NCBI GenBank assembly: GCA_020637855.1
Contig: JACKJR010000009.1
Coordinates: 1 to 60,966 of the forward strand
Length of the DNA: 60,966 nucleotides
Source: Rhodobiaceae bacterium
GTDB lineage: Bacteria; Pseudomonadota; Alphaproteobacteria; Rhizobiales; Tepidamorphaceae
Reading direction: 5' to 3'
Part shown: one piece after another, positions 8,656 through 18,865 of the stretch
Position numbering within the stretch: the first letter of the stretch is position 1
Layout: each line of letters begins with the position of its first letter
The notes under the pieces: generated by a model
Databases searched by the model: none
What the model was told of the DNA's origin: nothing
What the model saw: the letters and a program-made list of their open reading frames with translations, nothing else
Made by a program: the position numbers and the translations under genes

Positions 8656-9480
8656 ATGTCCGTTCGTTCATCTGCCTTGCCGGCAGCCATCCTTTTCTTC
8701 ATGGCCAGCTTTGTTCCTTCGCAGGCGCAGATTGCCGCAGACGGAGATACGGCAAATCGTCTGAATGCGATTGAAGAACAATTGCGCATGCTGACCGGCG
8801 AAGTTGACAGGCTGTCGTTGCGGGTACGCCAGCTCGAGGCCGCAGCCGGTGTTGCCGGGGCGGGAGCGGTTGCCGCGCCAGCCGGCAATACCGGAGTGCC
8901 GCAGCCTGTGGGCGAGGGCGGCCTAACGCAGCTTGGCGCGCCGCCAGCTAATCTCGGCCAGTTGCGCACCGACCAGAATGGTCAGCCGCTGGACCTGACG
9001 GGCCTTTCGAATGCGATGCCGGCCGGCACAGTGGGAAGCGGTTCTCCCGCGCCGGTCCTGACACCCCCCAGTGCGGTGGCCACGGCTTCGGACGGACCTC
9101 CGCCGCGGGACGCCTATGATGTTGCCTACAGTCATGTCCTGCGGGGCGATTATGCCGCTGCCGAGCAAGCCTTTGGTGAATTCATCGAGCGCTATCCTGA
9201 CAACGAGCTTGTTCCCAATGCCAAGTTCTGGATCGGGGAAAGCTTCTTTCAGCGTGGCGACTACCACAATGCGGCGCGCGCGTTCCTCGACAGTTCCCAG
9301 TCGCACCCCGATTCGGCCAAGGCGCCCGAGAGCCTGCTGAAGCTGGGGCTGTCGCTGGCCGCGTTGCAGCAGCGCGAGCCTGCCTGCTCGACACTGAACG
9401 AACTGATGCGCCGGTATCCGCGCGCGGAACCCTCCGTGCATGATCAGGCACAGGCCGAGATCCGGGCACTTGGCTGCTGA
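8656..9480 (+). CDS. cpoB: Cell division coordinator CpoB (YbgF)
   Basis: CpoB couples Tol-Pal constriction to septal peptidoglycan synthesis. The 274-residue protein has a Sec signal peptide (to about SQAQ), a short coiled-coil trimerisation segment (RLNAIEEQLRMLTGEVDRL), an Ala/Pro/Gly-rich linker and C-terminal TPR repeats beginning at AYDVAYSHVLRGDYAAAEQAF, with the family phrase YPDNELVPNAKFWIGES. Its 3' end overlaps the tilS reading frame. Confidence 0.94.
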   Translation: MSVRSSALPAAILFFMASFVPSQAQIAADGDTANRLNAIEEQLRMLTGEVDRLSLRVRQLEAAAGVAGAGAVAAPAGNTGVPQPVGEGGLTQLGAPPANLGQLRTDQNGQPLDLTGLSNAMPAGTVGSGSPAPVLTPPSAVATASDGPPPRDAYDVAYSHVLRGDYAAAEQAFGEFIERYPDNELVPNAKFWIGESFFQRGDYHNAARAFLDSSQSHPDSAKAPESLLKLGLSLAALQQREPACSTLNELMRRYPRAEPSVHDQAQAEIRALGC

Positions 9481-10798
9481 CAAGCCAACTCCTGTCGGTG
9501 AAGCCGAGGCCGGCGAGCTTTTCTGCGGCCTCGTCAGTGAAATGGCCATTGCCGTCGCCGTATCGGGCGGACCGGATTCGCTGGCGCTTGCCGCGCTGAT
9601 GGCGCGCTGGCGGGATCAATTGAACGATCCGCCAAGGCTCCATGCGCTGGTGGTCGATCACGGCCTTCGTCCTGAATCGGCAGTTGAGGCGCAACGCACC
9701 GGGCGCACACTCAAGGCCCTGGGTCTTGACGCCACCATCGTGACCCTGTCGGGCTTGCCGGCATCCAACGTTCATGCTGCGGCACGCGTTGCACGATATG
9801 ACGCCATGACGGACTGGATGGCGCTGAACGGGTTCGACGTTCTGGCGACGGCACATCACCGCGACGATCAGCTTGAAACGGTGATCATGCGCATGGCGCG
9901 AGATACCGATGCCGGTATTGCCGGTATCCCGGCGTCGGGCTGGTGGGCGGACCGGCGCCTGGTGCGGCCATTGCTGAGCCTGCCGAAATCGCGGCTTGTT
10001 GCGACCGTGCGGTCTTTCGGGCTCGATCCCGTTCTCGATCCGTCGAATGATGATCCGCGTTTCGAGCGCGCACGCGTGCGCCATGCGATCATGCAAGGAC
10101 AGTTGCCGATGCCCGGACCAGAACTGCTCACGCGGGCGCAGGCGGCGGCTGAAGCACAGGACGAACTGGATACAGCCGCATGGAAACTGGCGGGCGGCAC
10201 GCTGCAACTTTATCCGCACGGGATTGCATGTCTGGACGTGGCTGCATTCATGGACGCCGACCGGCGTGTCCGTAGCTGGTTGCTAAGGTCGGTTGCCCGC
10301 GACATGGGGGGCAACACGGTTCCGCCGGCGCGTGAGAAGCTTGACCGTCTTGAGCAGAGGCTCAGCGATTTTGCCACCGGAGACAGATCGGCGGGTTTTG
10401 CCGGCGCGACCCTTGCGGGTGTGCGGTTTCAGCGTGCGCTGGGACCTTCCCGGCGCGGGATGATCGTGATTTCACGCGAAAGGGGGCGCAACGCCGCATC
10501 GCCAACTGCGCTAAGAGCGGGGCAATCCTGTCTGTTCGGGAGGTGCTTCCGGGTAATCACTTCGTATGAACATACGTATGAGGGCCTGCATATCGCCACG
10601 CGGCAGGGTCTTGCACGTTCCAAGATGGAAGATTTGCCAGATACGATCCCCGCTTCGGTTATGGCTGGTATTCCCTTTGTTTTAAGCGGAGAAACCCCGC
10701 TTTTCCCCCTTATTTCGGATGAGGCGCGGGCGAAGATGATCCGGGCGCGTTGGTGTGGTTTGAGGTTTGGCAAGCTCAGGGTTGAAGCGCGGTGTTAA
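9440..10798 (+). CDS. tilS: tRNA(Ile)-lysidine synthetase TilS
   Basis: TilS uses ATP to attach lysine to C34 of tRNA-Ile(CAU), converting it to AUA decoding. The PP-loop SGGPDSLAL is near the N-terminus, followed by DHGLRPES and ATAHHRDDQLETVIMRMARD, all family hallmarks. The C-terminal part is divergent. The start is uncertain: ATG 9440 lies inside cpoB, TTG 9470 overlaps its stop, and ATG 9542 would leave only seven residues before the PP-loop. It sits between cpoB and ftsH, as in many Hyphomicrobiales. Confidence 0.93.
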   Translation: MIRHRPRSGHLAADKPTPVGEAEAGELFCGLVSEMAIAVAVSGGPDSLALAALMARWRDQLNDPPRLHALVVDHGLRPESAVEAQRTGRTLKALGLDATIVTLSGLPASNVHAAARVARYDAMTDWMALNGFDVLATAHHRDDQLETVIMRMARDTDAGIAGIPASGWWADRRLVRPLLSLPKSRLVATVRSFGLDPVLDPSNDDPRFERARVRHAIMQGQLPMPGPELLTRAQAAAEAQDELDTAAWKLAGGTLQLYPHGIACLDVAAFMDADRRVRSWLLRSVARDMGGNTVPPAREKLDRLEQRLSDFATGDRSAGFAGATLAGVRFQRALGPSRRGMIVISRERGRNAASPTALRAGQSCLFGRCFRVITSYEHTYEGLHIATRQGLARSKMEDLPDTIPASVMAGIPFVLSGETPLFPLISDEARAKMIRARWCGLRFGKLRVEARC

Positions 10799-11064
10799 CC
10801 GGCATGGCAGAAACCCTGCGACAGATGCGCCTCTTTGCTTCACTTCGGGCGCTTCGGTTCCTATGTTAACCAGAACAGATCGGTGAGGGGACGCGACGCG
10901 TATTTCGTCTTGCACGACTGGCCGGGTTTCATGGAACATCCGGCAGGATGCAATGTTTGATGCAGATGCCTAATTTCCGGCATCTTGTGCGCACAGTGTG
11001 GCATTGCCGATCAGCGAATTTCTCCCCGTTCCGGGGCTGATGCTGACCCTTTGAGAGGCGCTTC
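10799..11064. promoter_or_regulatory. Spacer upstream of ftsH
   Basis: This 266-base gap probably contains the ftsH promoter. GTTAAC sequences occur at 10794 (overlapping the tilS stop) and 10865, but no paired CtrA site is formed. A small inverted repeat AGATGC / GCATCT lies near 10968-10989. I do not see a convincing sigma-32 promoter, and no gene. Confidence 0.3.
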
Positions 11065-12996
<1,932 letters not shown>

Positions 12997-13027
12997 GGTC
13001 CGGTGCTTTAGCGCGAAAACGAACCAC

Positions 13028-13060
13028 AAAGGCCGGCATTATGCCGGCCTTTTCCTTTTT
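13028..13060 (+). terminator. Intrinsic terminator after ftsH
   Basis: A perfect 11-bp stem AAAGGCCGGCA / TGCCGGCCTTT with a TTA loop is followed by TCCTTTTT. It is 31 bases after the ftsH stop and clearly isolates ftsH from the following gene. Confidence 0.85.
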
Positions 13061-13143
13061 GTGCGTCGATGTGTTTGCGCGTGCAAAGACTGTGCAGTGC
13101 GCGCATGATGCTACGGATATGTAACCTGCTTTGGGTGTCCGGG

Positions 13144-13608
13144 ATGCGTCTTCTGCAATGCTTGTGCGGCCTGACAATATTGGCGGCATTCGCGGCAGCG
13201 AGTGCGCAGGCCGAGCCGTTCTGCGATTCCGTCGCGGACGTCTTTGCAAATCTGCAGAGCGAAGAGATGCGCGGCAGCAGTGTTCCCGATAGCGGTTACT
13301 GGGAAGCGACGCGCGTCCTGCCGGGAATGGGTGAATGCGGGATCGCGGTCGATATCGACGCACAACAATTCTATTTCTGCGACCTGCCGGGCAATTACGG
13401 ACGCGAAAGCGCGGAAACCGAGATGGAGCGCCTGCTGGCGTCCTTGCTCGCCTGCGCGCCGGGAGCGGAAGCCGATCGGCTTGTCGATGACCAGGAGCTG
13501 CCGATGGTGATCTTGCCTCTTAACGAGGAGCGTGAGGCGATGCTGACCATGACGGCGGTACCGGGCCGCGAAGAGCTCTTCACCGTGACGATCACCTTGT
13601 CCGAATAA
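13144..13608 (+). CDS. Unrecognised small exported protein
   Basis: I do not recognise the family. The start at 13144 gives a clean Sec signal peptide (MRLLQCLCGLTILAAFAAA, cleavage near SAQA-EPF) and a mature periplasmic domain of about 130 residues with four cysteines (FCDS, GECG, YFCD, LLACAP) that could form disulfides. The mature part is acidic. A longer frame starting at 13069 would begin close behind the ftsH terminator and bury the signal. It faces a convergent lipoprotein gene 21 bases away. Confidence 0.6.
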   Translation: MRLLQCLCGLTILAAFAAASAQAEPFCDSVADVFANLQSEEMRGSSVPDSGYWEATRVLPGMGECGIAVDIDAQQFYFCDLPGNYGRESAETEMERLLASLLACAPGAEADRLVDDQELPMVILPLNEEREAMLTMTAVPGREELFTVTITLSE

Positions 13609-13629
13609 GCTGCTCGGAATCTTGGTCTG

Positions 13630-14520
13630 TCAGTTCGTAATGCCCTGATCGCGCAAGTTGTCGACGATTGTCGATGTCGTGTTGCGGTCGAGCGCGCGAT
13701 CGAGCTCCTGGCGCGACGGGCTTTGGACCCGTGTGCTCGGTTTTGGCTTGGGTGCCGCGACGCTGGCAGCTTCGCGGCCGCGGCGGCCAACATGGATGGT
13801 CTTTTCGTTCACCTGATAAACAAGCTGCGGGCACGCGCCATTGACCAGCTCGACGGGGCAATAGCTTGGCCGCGGCGGGTAGAAGGTTACCTGCAGATGG
13901 TGACTGTTGGATTTTTCTCCGCCGACGGACAGGCCGGCGCCGAAGATGCTGTCCTTGCCGATGGGGACCGAGCTTACACGGGCAGACGCATCGCCGGTCA
14001 TGCTGATCTCGAAGGACAGATTGTAGTCGAGCTGGGTAACGTTGGTGTGGGTGGCGGTAATCGATTCACGGATGCGGGCAAACAGGTCGGCAAAGCCGAT
14101 CTTGCCGAGCAGCATGATCCGCTTGCCCCGGAAGTAGAGGGCATCGTCGCAGATCGTGTCGTAAACCGGATCGCTGAGGCCGCTCAGCGATTCATTGAAG
14201 TAGATGCGTTCGGTTTTCGCGCCATAACCGCTGATGCCCGACGACAGGCCGATCGAGAATACTCCCGGATTGATGGGAATGACGAAATTGGCGCTGGCAC
14301 CGGCATCGCCGGTATTGAAGACTTTCAGGGAAATCTGCAGGGCTGACAGCCAGTCTCCGGCAAGGTCGGCATTGTCGCGATAGGCGTCGCGCAATTCACA
14401 TTTGACGTTGCGCAGCACATCGGTGGGCGTCACGTCATAGACCGTTGCTTTCGGAGTCGTCGCGCAACCCGATACGAGAGCTGCAAAGGTTGCGGCAATG
14501 ATACCGGATACCCTGCGCAT
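13630..14520 (-). CDS. Unrecognised lipoprotein
   Basis: The 296-residue product begins with a lipoprotein signal: hydrophobic stretch IIAATFAALVSGC-ATTP, with the lipidated cysteine near residue 18. The mature part opens with DVTPTDVLRNVKCELRDAY and alternates beta-strand-like segments. The C-terminal 50 residues are rich in Lys, Arg, Pro and Ser. I cannot assign a function; an outer-membrane or periplasmic-facing role is likely from the signal alone. An upstream in-frame ATG at 14649 would place 43 polar residues before the signal, so I use the ATG at 14520. Confidence 0.65.
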   Translation of the reverse strand: MRRVSGIIAATFAALVSGCATTPKATVYDVTPTDVLRNVKCELRDAYRDNADLAGDWLSALQISLKVFNTGDAGASANFVIPINPGVFSIGLSSGISGYGAKTERIYFNESLSGLSDPVYDTICDDALYFRGKRIMLLGKIGFADLFARIRESITATHTNVTQLDYNLSFEISMTGDASARVSSVPIGKDSIFGAGLSVGGEKSNSHHLQVTFYPPRPSYCPVELVNGACPQLVYQVNEKTIHVGRRGREAASVAAPKPKPSTRVQSPSRQELDRALDRNTTSTIVDNLRDQGITN

Positions 14521-14841
14521 GATCTGACGCCCTCGATACTCTCGAACCCCACCCGTGTGAGGGGGAGTGAAGGAAAAATCCGCTTGTTGTTCAATCGGAA
14601 AATGCCGATTGCCGGAATCGCTTACTGATGTGAGGCGTTCCTGCGACACCGTAAACGTGCGTAGTGCCGGCTTCGGATATGTTAACCGTGCGGCAAAAAT
14701 ACGCCTGCGATTGCGTGGCGTTCATACGAAACGTGAACCGGAATATGTTACGCCGTTGGTACAGGAATTTACTGCGCGGACCCGCTTGTGGGCGTTAAAA
14801 GACCGGTCTGCAGGCAAAGAAACGTTTCGGGGGTTGTCCAG
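14521..14841. promoter_or_regulatory. Divergent spacer between the lipoprotein gene and glmM
   Basis: This 321-base region probably holds two divergent promoters. A perfect 7-bp inverted repeat with a 6-nt spacer (CAATCGG / CCGATTG) lies at 14592-14611 and could be an operator. GTTAAC occurs near 14680, and a 10-bp palindrome GAAACGTTTC at 14819-14828 lies just ahead of the glmM ribosome site. I see no gene. Confidence 0.35.
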
Positions 14842-16185
14842 ATGGCGCGGAGCTATTTCGGAACCGATGGTATCCGGGGGCAGGCGAACAAGTTTCCAAT
14901 GACGCCGGAAATTGCCATGAAGGTTGGCATGGCGGCGGGAACGGCGTTTCGCCGCGGCGCGCACCGCCACCGGGTTGTGATCGGCAAGGATACGCGCCTG
15001 TCCGGCTACATGATCGAGAACGCGCTTGTTGCCGGCTTCACCTCGGTGGGCATTGACGTCTTCCTGCTCGGACCCATGCCGACACCTGCGGTTGCCATGC
15101 TGACGCGCTCGATGCGGGCCGACCTCGGTGTGATGATCTCGGCTTCGCATAACGCGTTTCAGGACAATGGCATCAAGCTGTTCGGCCCCGACGGCTACAA
15201 GCTTTCCGACGAGACGGAAAAGCAGATCGAAACGCTGATTTCCTCCGACCTCGCCGAGTATCTTGCCAAGCCGCAGGCGCTGGGCCGGGCCAAGCGGATC
15301 GACTCCACCCATGCGCGCTACATCGAATATGCCAAGCGCACCCTGCCGCGGAACATGGAATTCGACGGTTTGCGCGTCGTGGTCGACTGCGCTCATGGCG
15401 CAGCCTACAAGGTCGCTCCGGAAGCGCTTTGGGAGCTGGGCGCGGATGTCTTTTCCATTGGCGTCGAGCCGAACGGCTTCAACATCAACAAGGAATGCGG
15501 ATCGACATCCACCGATGCCCTTGTCGCAAAGGTGCATGAAGTGCGGGCCGACATCGGTATTGCGCTCGATGGCGATGCGGACCGGGTCATTCTTGTCGAT
15601 GAACACGGCAAGGTGGTCGACGGCGACCAGCTGATGGCGGTTGTCGCGCAGTACTGGGCCGAGGAAGGCCGCCTGTCGCGAAACGGTATCGTGGCGACGG
15701 TGATGTCCAATCTCGGGCTGGAGCGTTATCTTGCCTCGATCGGGCTCGAAATGGCGCGTACGCCGGTTGGTGACCGCTATGTTGTCGAGCACATGCGCGA
15801 GCACGGCTACAACGTCGGCGGCGAACAGTCCGGCCATATCGTATTGTCTGATTTCACCACGACGGGGGACGGGCTTGTCGCCGCGCTGCAGGTGCTTGCC
15901 GTGGTCAAGCAGTCCGGGCAGACAGTCAGCGAGGTTTGCCACCGTTTCGAGCCGCTGCCGCAGGTCATGCGCAATGTGCGCTATAGCGGTGCTTCGCCGC
16001 TCAAGGGCAAGACCGTGACCGAGGCGATTGCCGAGGCGCAAGCCCGGCTTGAGGGCATCGGGCGCCTTCTGGTACGGGCTTCGGGGACCGAGCCGGTCAT
16101 CCGGGTCATGGCCGAGGGCGAGGACCCGGATGTGGTGGAATCGACGGTCACCGAGCTTGCCGAAACGATCGGCAAGTCCAGCTGA
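14842..16185 (+). CDS. glmM: Phosphoglucosamine mutase GlmM
   Basis: GlmM interconverts glucosamine 6- and 1-phosphate on the way to UDP-GlcNAc. The active-site serine loop is MISASHNAFQDNGIK (about residue 102), the metal loop DGDADR, the sugar loop GGEQSGH and the phosphate loop RASGTEPVIRV. The start at 14842 (MARSYFGTDGIRG) matches the family; upstream ATGs add unrelated residues. Length, 447 residues, is normal. It has its own spacer here instead of following ftsH directly. Confidence 0.97.
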   Translation: MARSYFGTDGIRGQANKFPMTPEIAMKVGMAAGTAFRRGAHRHRVVIGKDTRLSGYMIENALVAGFTSVGIDVFLLGPMPTPAVAMLTRSMRADLGVMISASHNAFQDNGIKLFGPDGYKLSDETEKQIETLISSDLAEYLAKPQALGRAKRIDSTHARYIEYAKRTLPRNMEFDGLRVVVDCAHGAAYKVAPEALWELGADVFSIGVEPNGFNINKECGSTSTDALVAKVHEVRADIGIALDGDADRVILVDEHGKVVDGDQLMAVVAQYWAEEGRLSRNGIVATVMSNLGLERYLASIGLEMARTPVGDRYVVEHMREHGYNVGGEQSGHIVLSDFTTTGDGLVAALQVLAVVKQSGQTVSEVCHRFEPLPQVMRNVRYSGASPLKGKTVTEAIAEAQARLEGIGRLLVRASGTEPVIRVMAEGEDPDVVESTVTELAETIGKSS

Positions 16186-16193
16186 CGCGTTTT

Positions 16194-16229
16194 CGGTTTC
16201 CTTGAGTCAGGAAACCGCTCTTTCTTGTT
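16194..16229 (+). terminator. Terminator after glmM
   Basis: A 9-bp stem CGGTTTCCT / AGGAAACCG with loop TGAGTC is followed by a pyrimidine-rich CTCTTTCTTGTTT. It starts 8 bases after the glmM stop. Confidence 0.65.
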
Positions 16230-16322
16230 TTGACGCAAATGCGGACGGAAAACCGGCTTCCGTTTCGCGGAAAAACGATTCACTGGATCGTTTTTGTTTC
16301 CGCTCAACTCCTGGATTTGCTC
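16230..16322 (+). repeat. Short intergenic repeat, copy A (interrupted)
   Basis: The left part (16230-16261, beginning TTGACGCAAATGCGGACGG) and the right part (16308-16322, CTCCTGGATTTGCTC) match the two ends of a compact 49-bp element at 57971-58019 on the other strand. Here about 46 bases of extra sequence with its own inverted segments separate the two parts. It fills the gap between the convergent glmM and the class V aminotransferase gene, ending 2 bases before the latter's stop. Similar sequences are, from memory, common between genes of Hyphomicrobiales. Confidence 0.6.
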
Positions 16323-16324
16323 AC

Positions 16325-17485
16325 TCAGAGACACTTCTTCAGAGCGGCGAAAAATCGCGTGACATCCTCTTCGTCGTTATAGAGGTGCGGCGTGACGCGG
16401 ATCGACGTGCCGCGCACGCTGACGAAGACATTGTCGGCTGCCAAGCGTTTCACCAGATTGTCCGGCAGGCCATCTGCCCGCGACAGGCCGAGAAAATGCC
16501 CGGCGCGTGCATGCGCGGGAGGGCTGGTAAGGCCGAGGCTCTCGGCTTCTGCGGCGATATGAGCGGTTTTTTCTCCCAGCGTCGCTGCGATGTTTGAGAC
16601 GCCCCAGTCCAGCAATTGCTGAAGAGCGGCCTCAAGCATCGGCATCAGGTGGAAGTTCGCGCGCTCACCCATATCAAAACGTTGCGCGCCGGGCTGATAG
16701 TCGCTGACGTAGTCAACGAGACCGGCGAAATCCTCCGAGCCCTTGCGTCCGATCCAGCTTTCCTCGAGCGGTTGTCCGTTCTGGCGATGCGGGGCGACAT
16801 AGAGGAGGCCAAGCGAATACGGACCCGTCAGCCATTTGTAGCTGGCTATCGCGGCGAAGTCGGCTCCCGTCCCGGCAATGTCGATGGGCAACGCCCCGGC
16901 TGACTGGCTCAAGTCCAGCACAAGCGCGGCGCCAACTTTCTTGCATGCTGCTGAAACGCGTTTGAGATCCACCAGTGAACCGTCAGCCCAATGGCAGTGC
17001 GGTGTCGCCACGATGGCTGTCGAGGGAGTGATGGCAGCTTCGATCGCTGAGGCCCAGTCGAGCGCATTGCCGGAGGAAAGGGCTTGCGCGCGAAGCACGG
17101 TGCGGATATTCGCGCCGGCCGCTTCGGCCCTGCGCTGCCATGAGTAGACATTGGAGGGGAACTGTTCCTCCAGCAGGATGATGTCCTGACCTGCCTGAAG
17201 TGGAAGGTTCAGTGCGGCAGTTGCGATGCCGTATGAAGCCGCCGGCGCGAAAGCGTAGTCGGCAGGCGTGCCTCCAAGCAGAGCTGCGGCCAGGTTTCTT
17301 ACGCGATCTGCGGGGATGAAGAAATCATCCGGTACAAGCGTCCATGGTCTGACTTTTGCGGCTATGCCACCTGCGCCCGCCGCCATCACCTTGTGTGACA
17401 GGGGGCTGACATAGGCGCAATTGAGGTAGGCGACATCGCGGGGAATGTCGAATGCGCCGCGTTGGCTGGGCAGGATCTCCGTCAT
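16325..17485 (-). CDS. Class V aminotransferase (cysteine-desulfurase-like fold)
   Basis: This PLP enzyme of 386 residues belongs to the aminotransferase class V group that includes cysteine desulfurases, kynureninase and isopenicillin epimerases. Visible features are the N-terminal YLNCAYVSPLS, VATPHCHWADG, LVLDLSQSAGALPIDI (PLP-contact Asp) and the Schiff-base lysine in IASYKWLTGPYSLG. No conserved desulfurase cysteine loop is evident, so a transamination or epimerase-type role is as likely. The substrate cannot be told from context; it stands alone, convergent with glmM. Confidence 0.8.
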   Translation of the reverse strand: MTEILPSQRGAFDIPRDVAYLNCAYVSPLSHKVMAAGAGGIAAKVRPWTLVPDDFFIPADRVRNLAAALLGGTPADYAFAPAASYGIATAALNLPLQAGQDIILLEEQFPSNVYSWQRRAEAAGANIRTVLRAQALSSGNALDWASAIEAAITPSTAIVATPHCHWADGSLVDLKRVSAACKKVGAALVLDLSQSAGALPIDIAGTGADFAAIASYKWLTGPYSLGLLYVAPHRQNGQPLEESWIGRKGSEDFAGLVDYVSDYQPGAQRFDMGERANFHLMPMLEAALQQLLDWGVSNIAATLGEKTAHIAAEAESLGLTSPPAHARAGHFLGLSRADGLPDNLVKRLAADNVFVSVRGTSIRVTPHLYNDEEDVTRFFAALKKCL

Positions 17486-17782
17486 GGCATGTGCTCACGG
17501 TTGGGGCTTTGCTGGCTTCAGTTTTCATTAACACATGAGGCGGTGTAATTAATATAGAATTAATAAACATCCGTATTTAGAATGTATTTACCTTTCTTAA
17601 ATCAACCATAACGCATCCCAATCACGTTATTTTTCAATAAGTTTCAAGCATATGATATGATTATCGTGGTTAAATAACGTAGTTAAGCCCCGATTAACTT
17701 CCATACGTCATAGTCATTCCCGGTTTTAGTTGATCCCGGTCCAGGGGTATCGAACCCGGGGTCCCAGTAAGGGTTTAAGACA
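17486..17782. promoter_or_regulatory. AT-rich divergent spacer upstream of the outer-membrane protein gene
   Basis: This 297-base spacer is far more AT-rich than its surroundings over 17520-17700. It carries the CtrA site described separately and probably the promoters of both flanking genes. It has no coding sequence that I can see. Confidence 0.5.
17683..17698 (+). promoter_or_regulatory. Perfect CtrA binding site
   Basis: The sequence is TTAA-N7-TTAAC (TTAAGCCCCGATTAAC), an exact match to the established CtrA consensus. It lies 85 bases before the start of the outer-membrane protein gene at 17783. A further TTAA half-site lies 13 bases upstream. ctrA itself is in this window at 55.1-55.8 kb. 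Confidence 0.7.
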
Positions 17783-18622
17783 ATGACGAGCGCCAGCAAT
17801 GTAAAGTACGCGATCGCTATGATCGCTGGACTGGCTGCGACCGGGACTGCCGGAGCGGCCGATCTTCTCCCTCCGCCGCCGCTTCCCGAGCCGCCGACCA
17901 TTCACGTGGGTGGAGGGCTCTACCTGCGCGGTTATATCGGTATGACCAATCAGAAAGTCGGCAGCCTCGACAACGTGCAGTTCGCGACGGCCGATGTCAC
18001 ATGGGTTAGCGAGCCCGGCTTTGATGCTTCGCCGCTGTTCGGCGCCGGTATCGGCTGGACGATCAATAACTGGTTCCGGGTCGATGCGACGGGTGAATAT
18101 CGTGGCCGCGCCACGTTCCATGCCATGGACATTTACGACACCAATCCGCCCGATTCCAACATCGACGGCTCCAACGAGTACGGTGGTGCAAAGTCCGAGT
18201 GGCTGTTCCTGGCCAACGCTTATGCCGATCTCGGCACATGGCACGGCATCACGCCGTATGTGGGTGCCGGTATTGGTGCTTCGCGCAACACGATCCACAA
18301 CTTCACCGACATCAACACGCCGAATGCCGGTGCTGCCTATGGTGCGACGAAATCGCAGTGGGATCTTGCATGGGCGCTGCATGCGGGCATGGGTTATCAG
18401 GTCACGGACCGTCTGACGATCGATCTGGCTTACCGCTACCTCGACATGGGTGACGGTGTCACCGGTGATCTGATCGCCTATGACGGCACCAATACGGTCT
18501 ACAACCCGATGCACTTCAAGGACCTGACGTCGCATGACGTCATGCTCGGCATCCGCTGGAATTTCGATGCGCCGGAACCGGTCATGGATCTTCCGCCGGC
18601 TCCGCCGATCTACAAGCACTAG
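17783..18622 (+). CDS. Outer-membrane beta-barrel protein (Omp25/31-like)
   Basis: The 279-residue product has a Sec signal (cleavage near GAGAADLLP) and alternating aromatic/polar strands: GLYLRGYIGMTNQ, WTINNWFRVDATGEYRG, ITPYVGAGIGASRN, LAWALHAGMGYQVTDRLTIDLAYRYLDMG and a last strand DVMLGIRWNF. This fits the small opacity/Omp25-Omp31 porin-like family of alphaproteobacteria. Unusually, the barrel is bracketed by proline-rich tails: LLPPPPLPEPP at the mature N-terminus and 18 residues ending PPAPPIYKH after the usual terminal aromatic. A CtrA site upstream suggests cell-cycle control. Confidence 0.82.
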   Translation: MTSASNVKYAIAMIAGLAATGTAGAADLLPPPPLPEPPTIHVGGGLYLRGYIGMTNQKVGSLDNVQFATADVTWVSEPGFDASPLFGAGIGWTINNWFRVDATGEYRGRATFHAMDIYDTNPPDSNIDGSNEYGGAKSEWLFLANAYADLGTWHGITPYVGAGIGASRNTIHNFTDINTPNAGAAYGATKSQWDLAWALHAGMGYQVTDRLTIDLAYRYLDMGDGVTGDLIAYDGTNTVYNPMHFKDLTSHDVMLGIRWNFDAPEPVMDLPPAPPIYKH

Positions 18623-18638
18623 GCTGGACAAAAGAATC

Positions 18639-18740
18639 CCCGCCCCGAACGGGGCGGGCACACAGGCTCTGGAGAGCGCGTACCCGAGTTCCATCAGTCA
18701 TGACTGGGCCGCCGGCATTTGCCGGCGGCTTTTCTTTTTC
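18639..18740 (+). terminator. Two hairpins after the outer-membrane protein gene
   Basis: The first hairpin (CCCGCCCC / GGGGCGGG, loop GAAC, 18639-18658) lacks a T-run. The second (GCCGCCGGC / GCCGGCGGC, loop ATTT, 18708-18729) runs straight into TTTTCTTTTTC and is a classic intrinsic terminator. Confidence 0.75.
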
Positions 18741-18781
18741 AGGCAAGACTCATCACTTAGGCGCATACGCGTCTTTCCGGC

Positions 18782-18865
18782 TTGACGAAATCAGACGCCT
18801 ACGTCATCACCGTAAACGGGCCACCCCTCCCCACCGAGGGGCGACTATCTGTGAGGGTAGATGAC
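18782..18865 (+). ncRNA. serC leader RNA (serC motif), putative
   Basis: The 84 bases before serC fold into successive small hairpins: CCGT/ACGG around 18810-18819, CCCCT/AGGGG (18824-18828 with 18837-18841), and CTATC/GGTAG (18845-18849 with 18856-18860). The last pairing covers the purine-rich ribosome site only 5 bases before the ATG. Position and layout agree with the serC RNA motif known upstream of serC in alphaproteobacteria. The assignment is from memory of the motif and structure, not a covariance-model score. Confidence 0.6.
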
